NCBI GenBank assembly: GCA_944391225.1
Contig: CALXSS010000011.1
Coordinates: forward strand, 1 to 43,915
Reading direction: 5' to 3'
DNA length: 43,915 nucleotides
Source: an uncultured Clostridia bacterium
GTDB lineage: Bacteria > Bacillota > Clostridia > UBA1381
Every line of letters begins with the position of its first letter. The stretch's first letter is position 1. The notes under the pieces are model-generated. The model had not been told where the DNA came from. It did no database searches and worked only from the letters and a program-made list of their open reading frames with translations. The translations under genes were made by a program, and so were the position numbers. Shown one piece after another: positions 1 through 7,999 of the stretch.

Positions 1-43
1 TCCCACTACAGATCTTTCCGCAGATTAAAAATATTTTTGCCAT
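1..43 (-). CDS. Partial small P-loop kinase-like ATPase (N-terminus only)
   Basis: Only the first 14 residues (MAKIFLICGKICSG) lie inside the window; the gene runs off the left edge. The sequence is a hydrophobic beta strand leading into a GKxxSG Walker A loop, as in small AAA-type kinases. The ATG at 41-43 has an AAGGTG ribosome site 6 nt upstream; an in-frame ATG seven codons earlier has a poorer site. It would be the third small P-loop kinase in this corner of the window. The family assignment rests on very few residues. Confidence 0.45.
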   Translation of the reverse strand, partial: MAKIFLICGKICSG

Positions 44-74
44 TTTCGTCACCTTAATCATTTCCTTACTTTTA

Positions 75-774
<700 letters not shown>

Positions 775-782
775 AGTTTTAA

Positions 783-965
783 TTACCTTTGTTTTTTATA
801 ATCTACTAATGTGAGATTACCATTTATTTTTCGGGGTTCTCCTATTCTAACATATCCTAACTTTTCATATAAATGACAGTTGCCCTGCTCCTGTAAAATT
901 GTGTCTAAAACCCAACAATCACAGTTAACGTGAATTTTTTCTATTTCGATTATAGGTTTCATCAT
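783..965 (-). pseudogene. C-terminal fragment of a GNAT acetyltransferase
   Basis: The 60-residue frame contains the end of an acetyltransferase fold: a CWVLDTILQEQGNCHLYEKL segment followed by GYVRIGE and a terminal beta strand (LTLVDYKK). In GNAT proteins, the N-x-x-LYEKLGY helix and strand form the acetyl-CoA side of the domain. About 90-100 N-terminal residues with the other conserved motifs are missing, because the preceding DNA is the end of the uridine-kinase-like gene. A product from the ATG at 965 would lack most of the active fold, so I call it a remnant. Confidence 0.7.
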
Positions 966-996
966 TCTTTATGTTGATATGTTTGGAATATCTCCA

Positions 997-1515
997 CTAT
1001 TTTAAAATATGACAGATTTCATTAATAATATCATGTACCGATTGTAACCCGTCAACTACTATATTTGAATCAGGCATTATATTATCTATCATAAGCTTAT
1101 ATAACGGCCGTTCATATTTTATATAATTTGAAATATACTTACGTATTTGGTTCTCCGAGGCATCGGGGATATCACGAAAAATCCTTCTAATCAAAGCTAC
1201 ATCAAGAGGTGTGTCTATATAAACAGAAATATCAATATATGAGGCTATCAATTTGTTTTTGTATGCAAATGGATAGTCAAGTAAAATATATTCAGTTTGT
1301 CCCATAAGCTTGTCTATATCTTTTTTTAACGGCATTAAATCCCATTCATTGTAATCAGCTCCATTTTTCATCCACAAATCATATTCAATATGTTCATCAA
1401 AATTATAATCATCAAAATAGAGTGCAGCAGCATTATTAAGTCTGTTCATCAGTGCATTTACTATAGTTGTTTTTCCACTGCCTGAAACACCTGCAATTGC
1501 TATAATTTTTGACAT
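997..1515 (-). CDS. Uridine-kinase-like P-loop kinase, 172 aa
   Basis: Walker A GVSGSGKTT is at residues 9-17, with a DDYNFDE motif near residues 35-41 and a lid with RRIFRDIP around residue 110, as in uridine kinase and phosphoribulokinase-like enzymes. These transfer phosphate to a nucleoside or another small metabolite; the substrate is not predictable here. The start is supported by a perfect AAGGAGG about 9 nt upstream, located exactly where a decayed DUF1016 gene breaks off. It is followed immediately by an acetyltransferase remnant. It appears intact and of normal length. Confidence 0.7.
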   Translation of the reverse strand: MSKIIAIAGVSGSGKTTIVNALMNRLNNAAALYFDDYNFDEHIEYDLWMKNGADYNEWDLMPLKKDIDKLMGQTEYILLDYPFAYKNKLIASYIDISVYIDTPLDVALIRRIFRDIPDASENQIRKYISNYIKYERPLYKLMIDNIMPDSNIVVDGLQSVHDIINEICHILK

Positions 1516-1529
1516 ATCTCTTTAGCCTC

Positions 1530-1712
1530 CTTGTATTTATCTGACGTTCTAATTGTCTGACGCTCCATCCTGATTTTACAGCTTCTTCGGTATAAAAATT
1601 TCTTGCCTTTTCATCACTGACACGCATAAGCAGCCTGTAATGAGACTAACTCAATTCGGCACACAGTGTATTCCGAATCGGAAACGCTAAATAGAATTGT
1701 TTGTTCTGATTG
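1530..1712 (-). pseudogene. Remnant of a DUF1016/YhcG (PDDEXK nuclease family) gene
   Basis: Reading one minus-strand frame gives KQFYLAFPIRNTLCAELS, a TAG stop at 1646-1648, then SHYRLLMRVSDEKARNFY and TEEAVKSGWSVRQLERQINT. This is the DUF1016 N-terminal domain, in which the stop replaces the conserved Trp of LSWSHYRLL. The match ends at the ribosome site of the next kinase gene, so the nuclease half is lost. An overlapping 46-residue frame (1614-1754) with a ribosome site reads the same DNA out of frame. This is a clear broken gene. Confidence 0.8.
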
Positions 1713-1897
1713 CTTTGAGTCCACAATATTCTTCTTGTCTGTTTGTTCGCTCATTTTAGATGTTCCTTTCATCGCTAAAAATTATATTTCACATTGTTGA
1801 TCTACGATAAAATACTGGCAGCATTTTGGCAGAGTGAAACTGCCGCATAGATGTTAACTCCAATTTCTGATATAATATTAGTTCAATAAACTGCAAA

Positions 1898-2437
1898 TTA
1901 TGAACCTAAATCTATTTCGATTTCAATTATAGATTCACCATGCTCGCCGATCTCCTCGACTGATACAGTATCAACAACAGTGGTAAAACTGTCTGTACAA
2001 CCTTTAACATCATTATATGCACTTTCAAGCTGATCAATCGTATCAAACTTTCCTACAGTCATATGCGGGCAATATGAAAAAAGTGATTTTCCATCATATA
2101 AATTATAATTTAATTGTTTTAAATATTCCTCTCCCTGTTTCACATTTAAAAATAGATAATTCCCAAATTTATCTTGCTGTGTCGAAAACCCTCCTAATTC
2201 TATTTCAAACGGAGAAATGCCCTTTACAGCTTTTTTTATTTGATCTGACAGCGCTTCCGTTGTAATTTCACTCTTGAAAGGAAATACAAGCGTGATATGC
2301 GGGCGTACCAAGTTTGATAATGGATCGTATTTACGTCGTATCTCATCTATTATATCTATATTTTCAAATCGTGGAAATATCATTATTGTGCGTTCTTTCT
2401 TAAGTTTCTCCTCACCACATTCTATTCTATTTATCAT
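1898..2437 (-). CDS. 2H phosphoesterase (2'-5' RNA ligase/LigT-like), 179 aa
   Basis: Two H-x-T/S-x motifs define the 2H phosphoesterase fold: HITL at residues 47-50 and HMTV at 125-128. Family members cleave 2',3'-cyclic phosphates or 2'-5' linkages in RNA or nucleotides; the true substrate of this subfamily is unknown. The start at 2437 has AGGTG 4-5 nt upstream; a second in-frame Met at residue 19 starts closer to the core fold but lacks a well-spaced ribosome site. The gene is intact and lies in the AT-rich island downstream of the tRNA operon. Confidence 0.75.
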   Translation of the reverse strand: MINRIECGEEKLKKERTIMIFPRFENIDIIDEIRRKYDPLSNLVRPHITLVFPFKSEITTEALSDQIKKAVKGISPFEIELGGFSTQQDKFGNYLFLNVKQGEEYLKQLNYNLYDGKSLFSYCPHMTVGKFDTIDQLESAYNDVKGCTDSFTTVVDTVSVEEIGEHGESIIEIEIDLGS

Positions 2438-2457
2438 AACACACCTAAATATCTAAT

Positions 2458-2556
2458 TCAATTCGCATACCAGCCAAACTTTATACACAATATACAGCAA
2501 CTGCCACAAACTAAATTGTTAGCAATCACATCATATGCGTCCCATATTTCTCTCAT
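2458..2556 (-). CDS. Small ORF, 32 aa, possible truncated NUDIX N-terminus
   Basis: An excellent GGAGG site is followed by an ATG at 2556 opening a 32-codon frame that begins MREIWDAYD and ends at 2458. The first residues resemble the opening strand of small NUDIX hydrolases (xEIWDxYD), but the frame then becomes Cys-rich (VCGSCCILC) and stops. It may be the stump of a disrupted gene or a genuine peptide. No further NUDIX motif is visible downstream. Confidence 0.3.
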   Translation of the reverse strand: MREIWDAYDVIANNLVCGSCCILCIKFGWYAN

Positions 2557-2578
2557 TGACACTACCTCCATAAAAAAG

Positions 2579-2615
2579 AAAAAACGGCAGAATAACTACC
2601 GCTTCATTCCGTTTT
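2579..2615 (-). terminator. Second terminator after tRNA operon
   Basis: On the minus strand AAAACGGAAT pairs with ATTC-tg-CCGTTTT (2-nt bulge) and is followed by a T-rich run (TTTTTTCTTTTTT). It lies 25-30 bp beyond the first terminator of the tRNA operon and may act as a backup. Confidence 0.55.
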
Positions 2616-2641
2616 CAACTATTGACAAAGAGCCCCAAAAC

Positions 2642-2674
2642 AAAAACGACTTAACCTCACAGTTAAGCCGTTTT
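2642..2674 (-). terminator. Intrinsic terminator of the tRNA operon
   Basis: On the minus strand CGGCTTAAC and GTTAAGTCG form a 9-bp stem (one G-U pair) around a short loop, followed by TTTTTG. It lies immediately after the tRNA-Lys 3' end. Confidence 0.8.
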
Positions 2675-2675
2675 C

Positions 2676-2751
2676 TGGTGAGCCATCGGAGATTCGAACC
2701 CCGGACAACTTGATTAAAAGTCAAGTGCTCTGCCGACTGAGCTAATGGCCC
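2676..2751 (-). tRNA. tRNA-Lys (UUU)
   Basis: A cloverleaf is readable: acceptor GGGCCAT pairs with ATGGCTC, the anticodon loop is CTTTTAA with anticodon TTT, and the T-loop is TTCGAAT. The CCA end is encoded (2676-2678). It is the last gene of a five-tRNA operon and abuts tRNA-Gln with no spacer. Confidence 0.97.
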
Positions 2752-2827
2752 TGGCAGGGATAGCAGGACTCGAACCTACGCATGACGGAATCAAAATCCG
2801 TTGCCTTACCGACTTGGCGATATCCCC
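2752..2827 (-). tRNA. tRNA-Gln (UUG)
   Basis: Acceptor GGGGATA pairs with TATCCCT (terminal G-U), the anticodon stem-loop is ACGGA-TTTTGAT-TCCGT with anticodon TTG, and the T-loop is TTCGAGT. CCA is encoded at 2752-2754, directly adjacent to the 5' end of tRNA-Lys. Confidence 0.97.
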
Positions 2828-2878
2828 GGATAAATTCAGCTGCATGTTCAAAACCTGCTGATCGTAAAAAAAAAGTAA

Positions 2879-2956
2879 TGGGGTGGATAGTGGGACTCGA
2901 ACCCACGACATTCAGTGCCACAAACTGACGCTCTAACCAACTGAACTATATCCACC
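2879..2956 (-). tRNA. tRNA-His (GUG)
   Basis: Acceptor GTGGATA pairs with TATCCAC, with an extra 5' G opposite C73 as expected of tRNA-His. The anticodon loop is TTGTGGC with anticodon GTG. The T-arm is GTGGG-TTCGAGT-CCCAC, and CCA is encoded. Confidence 0.97.
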
Positions 2957-2991
2957 ATATACTTATAAATTGTAAAAGCCCTTGAAAGGGC

Positions 2992-3068
2992 TGGCGCGAC
3001 TGAAGGGATTCGAACCCCTGGCCCATTGCTTAGAAGGCAATTGCTCTATCCAACTGAGCTACAGTCGC
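2992..3068 (-). tRNA. tRNA-Arg (UCU)
   Basis: Acceptor GCGACTG pairs with CAGTCGC, the anticodon stem-loop is ATTGC-CTTCTAA-GCAAT with anticodon TCT, and the T-loop is TTCGAAT. CCA is encoded at 2992-2994. Confidence 0.97.
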
Positions 3069-3091
3069 ATATTCAATTTGGCAAAAAAATA

Positions 3092-3165
3092 TGGAGCGGG
3101 TGATGGGAATCGAACCCACACGACCAGCTTGGAAGGCTGGGATTCTACCATTGAACTACACCCGC
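3092..3165 (-). tRNA. tRNA-Gly (UCC)
   Basis: Acceptor GCGGGTG pairs with CACCCGC, the anticodon stem-loop is CCAGC-CTTCCAA-GCTGG with anticodon TCC, and the T-loop is TTCGATT. CCA is encoded. It is the first gene of the tRNA operon after the promoter. Confidence 0.97.
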
Positions 3166-3201
3166 ATATTCATTTTTGCTCTGTCATCACTTGACTTAGT
3201 T

Positions 3202-3230
3202 ATTTTAGCATAAAACCTTGGATTTGTCAA
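3202..3230 (-). promoter_or_regulatory. Sigma-A promoter of the tRNA operon
   Basis: On the minus strand TTGACA (3225-3230) is followed after exactly 17 bp by TAAAAT (3202-3207). The first tRNA begins about 37 bp downstream of the -10 element. Confidence 0.9.
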
Positions 3231-3289
3231 GACTTTTTTTCAATTTTTTTTAATTTTTTTCAACAGCTTTTTTAAGCTTTAAGACCATA

Positions 3290-3333
3290 CAAAACCGGAA
3301 CTGATATATTTTGTTTATATCCGCTCCGGCTTT
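3290..3333 (-). terminator. Probable terminator of the desulfurase gene
   Basis: AAAGCCGGA and TCCGGTTTT on the minus strand form an 8-9 bp stem around a long AT-rich loop, ending in TTTTG. It lies just after the stop of the cysteine desulfurase-like gene. The T tract is short, and strength is uncertain. Confidence 0.55.
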
Positions 3334-3337
3334 CATG

Positions 3338-4441
3338 TCAGCTCTTAAGAGCATTATACACCGCATCAGCTACTTTTTTAACATCTGCCGGCTTATTATA
3401 ATATCCAAACGACACGCGGACGCAGCCGCCGTTATATGTGCCTAACGCCTTATGCGCGAGCGGCGCGCAATGATAGCCGGCGCGGACTATTATTCCGACA
3501 AGGCGCTCCGCTGTTTCCTCACTTGGAACACCGTCAATATTAAACGCTGTTATGCCCGTGTCCCCTCTGCCATATACCGTAATGCCGCTCATATTCATAA
3601 GTCTTGAACGGAAGCTGTCTGAGAGATATTTTTCATAGGCTCCTATGTTTTCTGCTCCCTCTTTTATAATAAACCTTATCCCCTCGCACAGCCCTGCAAT
3701 GCCGGGTATATTCATTGTGCCGCAGTGAAATTTATCGGGCATGCTTTGAGGCTGTGTCAGAAGCTCCGACTCACTGCCAGTTCCCCCAGCAAATACTGCT
3801 TTTATCCGCTCCGGCTCTTTAATATACAGTATTCCGGTGCCCATCGGTCCCATCAAGCCTTTATGCCCCGGACATGCTATCATATCTGCTCCTATCTCAT
3901 CAGGCTTTACCTCCATGCCCCCCGCGCTCTGGGAGCAGTCTAGCAAAAACATCGCTCCGTTCATATGAGCCGCTCTTGCTATCTCGCCGACAGGTTGTAC
4001 TGTTCCGCATACATTTGATACATGAGTACACGCTACAAGTTTGGTATCGTTCTTTATGCGTCTTCTTACCGATGCAGGGCTGACATATCCTTTATTATCA
4101 GCATCTGCTGCCGAATAGTTCCCGTGCATTACCGCCGGACGCAAGACACTGTTGTGATCCATAGCTGTCACTACCAGGTGATCATCCTTGCTAAGCGCGC
4201 CGTAAATCGCCATATTCAGCGCGTATGTCGCATTTTGAGTGAATACTATATTACTTTCATCTCTTATGCCAAACAGTTCAGCGGCTGCCTCCTGCGCTCT
4301 TACGATCATCCTTACGCTTTCAAAACTGAGCTTGTTTGCACCCCTGCCTGCATTTCCGGCTGATAGCGCCGCTTTAAACGCCGCTCTGTATACAGCAGCA
4401 GGTTTTCGATAAGTAGTTGCGGCATTGTCAAGATAAAGCAT
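3338..4441 (-). CDS. Cysteine desulfurase-like class V aminotransferase
   Basis: This PLP enzyme of the NifS/IscS fold opens with MLYLDNAATTYRKP and has the PLP-lysine motif GHKG near residue 191 and a C-terminal HCAPLAHKALGT stretch. It matches the 'cysteine desulfurase family' subgroup that sits beside DUF3343 proteins (TIGR01977-like, from memory). It probably mobilises sulfur or selenium from an amino acid. I place the start at the ATG at 4441, the usual family N-terminus; a TTG at 4465 would add eight residues but has GGAGG only 3 nt away. The gene overlaps the DUF3343 gene by 14 nt, implying translational coupling and a shared function. Confidence 0.8.
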   Translation of the reverse strand: MLYLDNAATTYRKPAAVYRAAFKAALSAGNAGRGANKLSFESVRMIVRAQEAAAELFGIRDESNIVFTQNATYALNMAIYGALSKDDHLVVTAMDHNSVLRPAVMHGNYSAADADNKGYVSPASVRRRIKNDTKLVACTHVSNVCGTVQPVGEIARAAHMNGAMFLLDCSQSAGGMEVKPDEIGADMIACPGHKGLMGPMGTGILYIKEPERIKAVFAGGTGSESELLTQPQSMPDKFHCGTMNIPGIAGLCEGIRFIIKEGAENIGAYEKYLSDSFRSRLMNMSGITVYGRGDTGITAFNIDGVPSEETAERLVGIIVRAGYHCAPLAHKALGTYNGGCVRVSFGYYNKPADVKKVADAVYNALKS

Positions 4442-4682
4442 TGTAAACACGCTTTCCCTCTGCAAATGCCTCCGAATAATATTTCCTTACCGGTACCTTG
4501 TATTTTTTCACAACAGACCTTACCGCCTCAAGATACTGTTCTGAGAACCTTACCGAATACGAGCATCCCCCCTTATTTATTGCCGAAGGGGTATGGACTA
4601 TCTCTGCCGGATGACCGGTTTCAAGCTCCAGCAGGCGCGCAAGCCGCATTGCGGTAGTCACAGAACCTATAGTTAAAAGCAT
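4428..4682 (-). CDS. DUF3343 small putative S/Se-carrier protein, 84 aa
   Basis: The 84-residue protein has the DUF3343 layout: an N-terminal strand and helix (TTAMRLARLLE), a hypervariable IVHTPSAI turn, a Cys-bearing loop (GGCSYSVRF, residues about 38-46) and a C-terminal helix. Some members have been suggested to shuttle sulfur or selenium because of the conserved loop Cys and their linkage to desulfurases. Here the next gene is such a desulfurase, overlapping by 14 nt. The start has AGGTG 7 nt upstream. The carrier role is an inference from family and context. Confidence 0.75.
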   Translation of the reverse strand: MLLTIGSVTTAMRLARLLELETGHPAEIVHTPSAINKGGCSYSVRFSEQYLEAVRSVVKKYKVPVRKYYSEAFAEGKRVYNALS

Positions 4683-4774
4683 CTGTCTTCACCTCTCTCC
4701 CATTCCAGACGATTATTAATACTGTAATCTATATTATGCATGGCTTACCTGCATTGTGATTGACAGACACACAT

Positions 4775-4822
4775 AAAAAAAGCGGATAATGCCGCATAAA
4801 ATTCACACGGCATCTCCGCTTA
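4775..4822 (-). terminator. Intrinsic terminator of GAP1/acidic-protein operon
   Basis: On the minus strand AAGCGGAGATGCCG and CGGCATTATCCGCTT pair in a long interrupted stem followed by seven T residues. It directly follows the stop at 4846. Confidence 0.85.
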
Positions 4823-4845
4823 TTCTTCCTTGTCATTATATTCAA

Positions 4846-5778
4846 TTATTCGTCAAACGGGAATACATTGCTCAGAAAATCCTTTGCCTTTCCCTTTGCT
4901 TTGTTTATGCTGCCTGAATTCTTTTTTGCAGACTTGGTTCTGCGCTCGTTCATTCTTGCAGGACGCTGTCTTGATGAATATCTTTCCTCATAATCATCAT
5001 ATTCCTCATCCTCATAATCCTCGTCCTCATCCTCAAACTCTATACCAGATGAACGTCTTGTAGGCTGATATGAACGCTTTGCAGGTCTGCTTGAACGCTC
5101 CTCATAATCATCATACTCGTCCTCGTAATCCTCTTCCTCGCGCTCATCTCTTGTTCTTGCGGAACGTGTACCTGCTGCACGCTGTGAATCCCATCTGCGG
5201 AATATCTCACGCTCCTCATCGTTTATCTCAATTTTCTGCTTTCTTTCCGGCATTGACAGCCCCTCGTCTGTTCTTGAATAATTCTCATTCTGGTTTATCA
5301 CCTCTGTTGCCGGTTCCGAAATGTCCTTAAGCGTTGACGCGAACTTTTCCTCAATATCTTTTCTGAGTGCGCGTATCTCGCCAGATCCCTGAGCGCTTCT
5401 TCTTGCCAGCTTATAGAACCTGTTACCTACCCAACAGCTGATTATAAAGTTAACTATCACAGAAAGCAGGAACCACAGAAAACCGCCCAGCTTTGACAAA
5501 TACTTTTTATTCGATACATTTTCGTTTGATGCCTGTGTTACGGCGTTCGTTGCTGTGTTGTTAGTAACAACATTGTTCACAGCAGGCGCCTGGGTCGTAA
5601 CATCACCTGTTTCACCGTTCTCGCCGGCAGATGTTGTTATATTATCCGTTGTAGTAGTGCTTGAGGATGAATCCGGCTGAGGTCTTGGAGTTTCTGCAAG
5701 CACTGCACCTGCCACAAGCATAGAAGATATTGATACAGCGCATATCGCTGTTGCTATTTTCTTGATAGAGTCTTTCAT
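4846..5778 (-). CDS. Secreted/membrane protein with Thr/Asn-rich stalk and acidic repeats
   Basis: I do not recognise a named family. The start MKDSIKKIATA at 5778 follows AAGGA by 10 nt and opens a signal peptide (residues 1-29, cleavage likely near AVLAE). Then come a Ser/Thr/Asn-rich stretch (residues 30-90), one membrane span (about 94-118: GGFLWFLLSVIVNFII) and a charged tail. The tail contains two tandem versions of a highly acidic repeat (YEDEYDDYEERSS and YEDEEYDDYEERYSS), separated and followed by basic segments, and ends in a KNSGSINKAKGKAKDFLSN stretch. With the signal cleaved, the N-terminal stalk would be outside and the acidic tail cytoplasmic. It follows the GAP1-N1 gene by 75 nt with no terminator between, so the two are probably co-transcribed. 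Confidence 0.75.
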   Translation of the reverse strand: MKDSIKKIATAICAVSISSMLVAGAVLAETPRPQPDSSSSTTTTDNITTSAGENGETGDVTTQAPAVNNVVTNNTATNAVTQASNENVSNKKYLSKLGGFLWFLLSVIVNFIISCWVGNRFYKLARRSAQGSGEIRALRKDIEEKFASTLKDISEPATEVINQNENYSRTDEGLSMPERKQKIEINDEEREIFRRWDSQRAAGTRSARTRDEREEEDYEDEYDDYEERSSRPAKRSYQPTRRSSGIEFEDEDEDYEDEEYDDYEERYSSRQRPARMNERRTKSAKKNSGSINKAKGKAKDFLSNVFPFDE

Positions 5779-5853
5779 AATTAATTTATCCTTTCCGCGT
5801 AAAGTTTGCAATAACCGTATTTATCGATACACTCTTAGCACCAGAGCGTTGAA

Positions 5854-7998
5854 TCATATTTCATTCTGGAACGCAGCCCTTAAAACATTTTTTATAGGCA
5901 GCTTATTTAATTTCATCTTGCTTGCGCTATATACCCTGGTATATGCTATAAGCTTTTTATCGTCACGCTTGCTGCGTTTAAATCCTATAAGGAACCAGTT
6001 CCAAAAGCTCGGAGGCATTGTTTCTGTATTTATCATAACATCATGATAATGTCCCTGAGACTCTATGATCTCGAGCGCGAGCTTTGGTATCATATAATTA
6101 TAGCACTGAGGCTCCTTTGCCTTAAGCTCCAAAAGAAGCTTATATATCTTTTCAGCCTGCTGCTGTGATTCCCTTTGGTTTCCGTATGCCCCCTGCCATG
6201 TATAAACAGCAGCAAGCAGACGTGATATGAGCAGCGGAGACCTGTTATCCTCTATATCCGCCATAACATCGCGCTTTATCGCCTCATAGGTATTGCGCTG
6301 ATATGGCTCATAACCTACCTTTGTGAGCAGACGTCTTATCTTATCCGAATCCTGCTGCACCTCAAGCGGCATCTTTTTCCTGTGTGCGATGGTAATACCG
6401 TATTTTTCCCAGTCTATATCATCATGCTCGGTTATATACTTTACGCATCCCATCGACAGCTGACGATCCTCTGTTGAGGATTCAATATATGCTATAAGCT
6501 CATACAGCTCCTCGGGAGTCCAATCGCGCGGAACTGAGAACATATTCGCACCATAACCGGTTATTACAAGCGGAGCGGCAAGCTCAACAAATGTTGAGAT
6601 AAATTTTTTCTTCCCTCCGAACATCTCCATCCAGCTCGAGAAATTCCCCGCATGTTTGATGTGAGATATAAAATTAATAACTATCCTTTGATTCTTCTCG
6701 CCCATAGAATCAAGATTGTTATAAATAAGATTCATGTATTTTGAAAGGTTCTTTACAATAGTTGCAGTCTGCTGCTCAGATGCGTCTGCAGAGCCGAAAA
6801 CCGCCTCGATATCATAGTTTTCACCGGCACAAAGCTTGTTTATACAATCTGTGACATAGAGCTCGGTAAGCTTTTCTGTCTCATCCGGGAAAAGACTAAT
6901 ATTATCGTACATGACCTTTGTAATTTCAAATTTAACATCCTTCATGGACTCATCATCAATGCTTGCGAAAAGCTCCTTTGCTCTTGCCGCGAACGCCTCG
7001 TCGCCGGCAGATGCTTTGAACTTAAGCAGCTTTCCGCCCATGCCCTGGAATGTAATATTCTGAGTAAGAGCAAACCAATCAAGGTACGCGCTTACCGACG
7101 AAAGCTTGTACTTCACGTACTGCCTGCGTATTTCCTCAACAGATAGATTGAACAGGTTTGATACCGCCACTGCCGCAAAATCTATGCTGTTGAAATCAAG
7201 GAAAATACAATTGTCTCTGCCCTCGATAGCGGTTCTTGTTATATTATTTTTACCGTCTATCGTTCCATGGAACACTATCCTATCCTGCTTATCCGACGGG
7301 AGATATACATTATATGTCGAAATACCGGTGTTGCGTGATATATCACGCGGAAGCAGCCATTTTAATGCGATAAGATAACGTTCTGTAAGATATTCATCAT
7401 CTGTGCAGATACAAATATTTTTCAGATTTTCTGATGTGAGCATAGTTACCGCATGATTAATGAGGTATGTAAGCTCCTTTTTATGCAGCTTGATGAATGT
7501 CACCATTTCCTGCTCAAGTCCCTCCGGCTTGATAGGATCCTCAAGCACCGGCATATATCTTATAAGCTCCGCTTCCTGCTCCTCTTTTGTCAGATATGTT
7601 CTGAACAACTCTGAGCCAAAATACTGCTCCGGAAAGAAGTCATCAGGATACTCATCAAAGACAAGGGCATGGGCAAAGAAATTGCCCTCTTCGCCGTTAA
7701 TATCATAGCCTGAATATACCGACTGTATAGCCGCAAACTTTCCATCAGCCAAACGCAGTGTTCTGAATGTTTTAGGGAACATTGACGGTATTGTGGGATC
7801 GCCAAGCTCCTTAGGATATTCAATATTATTGTTTTTGGGCAGCCTGTAGCTTGAAAAACGCATAAGCTCCGCGATATTCTCGCGCGACAGCCCTTGTGAG
7901 CACGAATATACCCTCTGTCCCGGCTGGTTCATAAGACCAAGATCGGGCTCAGACAAACTGTGCTTCACCGAAGTGTATATCATTTGGTATACCTTCAT
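5854..7998 (-). CDS. GAP1-N1 domain protein (GTPase-associated protein 1 family), 714 aa
   Basis: The N-terminal approximately 200 residues fit the GAP1-N1 domain: MKVYQMIYTSVKHSLSE start, SCSQGLS near 33, FPKTFRTLRLADGKFA near 75, and the hallmark GNFFAHALVFDEYPDDFFP followed by QYFGSELFRTYL. The remaining 500 residues are largely helical with no catalytic motif I can name. GAP1 proteins have been described in computational work on NTP-dependent bacterial conflict systems as partners of TRAFAC-type GTPases; no such GTPase is in this window. The downstream acidic membrane protein is probably its operon partner. The function is unproven; it could serve signalling, envelope or defence. Confidence 0.7.
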   Translation of the reverse strand: MKVYQMIYTSVKHSLSEPDLGLMNQPGQRVYSCSQGLSRENIAELMRFSSYRLPKNNNIEYPKELGDPTIPSMFPKTFRTLRLADGKFAAIQSVYSGYDINGEEGNFFAHALVFDEYPDDFFPEQYFGSELFRTYLTKEEQEAELIRYMPVLEDPIKPEGLEQEMVTFIKLHKKELTYLINHAVTMLTSENLKNICICTDDEYLTERYLIALKWLLPRDISRNTGISTYNVYLPSDKQDRIVFHGTIDGKNNITRTAIEGRDNCIFLDFNSIDFAAVAVSNLFNLSVEEIRRQYVKYKLSSVSAYLDWFALTQNITFQGMGGKLLKFKASAGDEAFAARAKELFASIDDESMKDVKFEITKVMYDNISLFPDETEKLTELYVTDCINKLCAGENYDIEAVFGSADASEQQTATIVKNLSKYMNLIYNNLDSMGEKNQRIVINFISHIKHAGNFSSWMEMFGGKKKFISTFVELAAPLVITGYGANMFSVPRDWTPEELYELIAYIESSTEDRQLSMGCVKYITEHDDIDWEKYGITIAHRKKMPLEVQQDSDKIRRLLTKVGYEPYQRNTYEAIKRDVMADIEDNRSPLLISRLLAAVYTWQGAYGNQRESQQQAEKIYKLLLELKAKEPQCYNYMIPKLALEIIESQGHYHDVMINTETMPPSFWNWFLIGFKRSKRDDKKLIAYTRVYSASKMKLNKLPIKNVLRAAFQNEI

Positions 7999-7999
7999 C

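Noticed and set aside
1614-1754. 46-codon minus-strand ORF with a good ribosome site (MSEQTDKKNI…)
   Set aside because: It reads the DUF1016 remnant out of frame over most of its length, so it is more likely debris than a gene, although its first 12 codons could be the old start of that gene before a frameshift.
2714-2911. Minus-strand and plus-strand ORFs across the tRNA genes
   Set aside because: They are open frames through tRNA sequence and have no coding support.
4442-4465. TTG start extending the desulfurase-like protein by eight residues
   Set aside because: The Shine-Dalgarno spacing is only 3 nt and the family normally begins at MLYLDNAATT.
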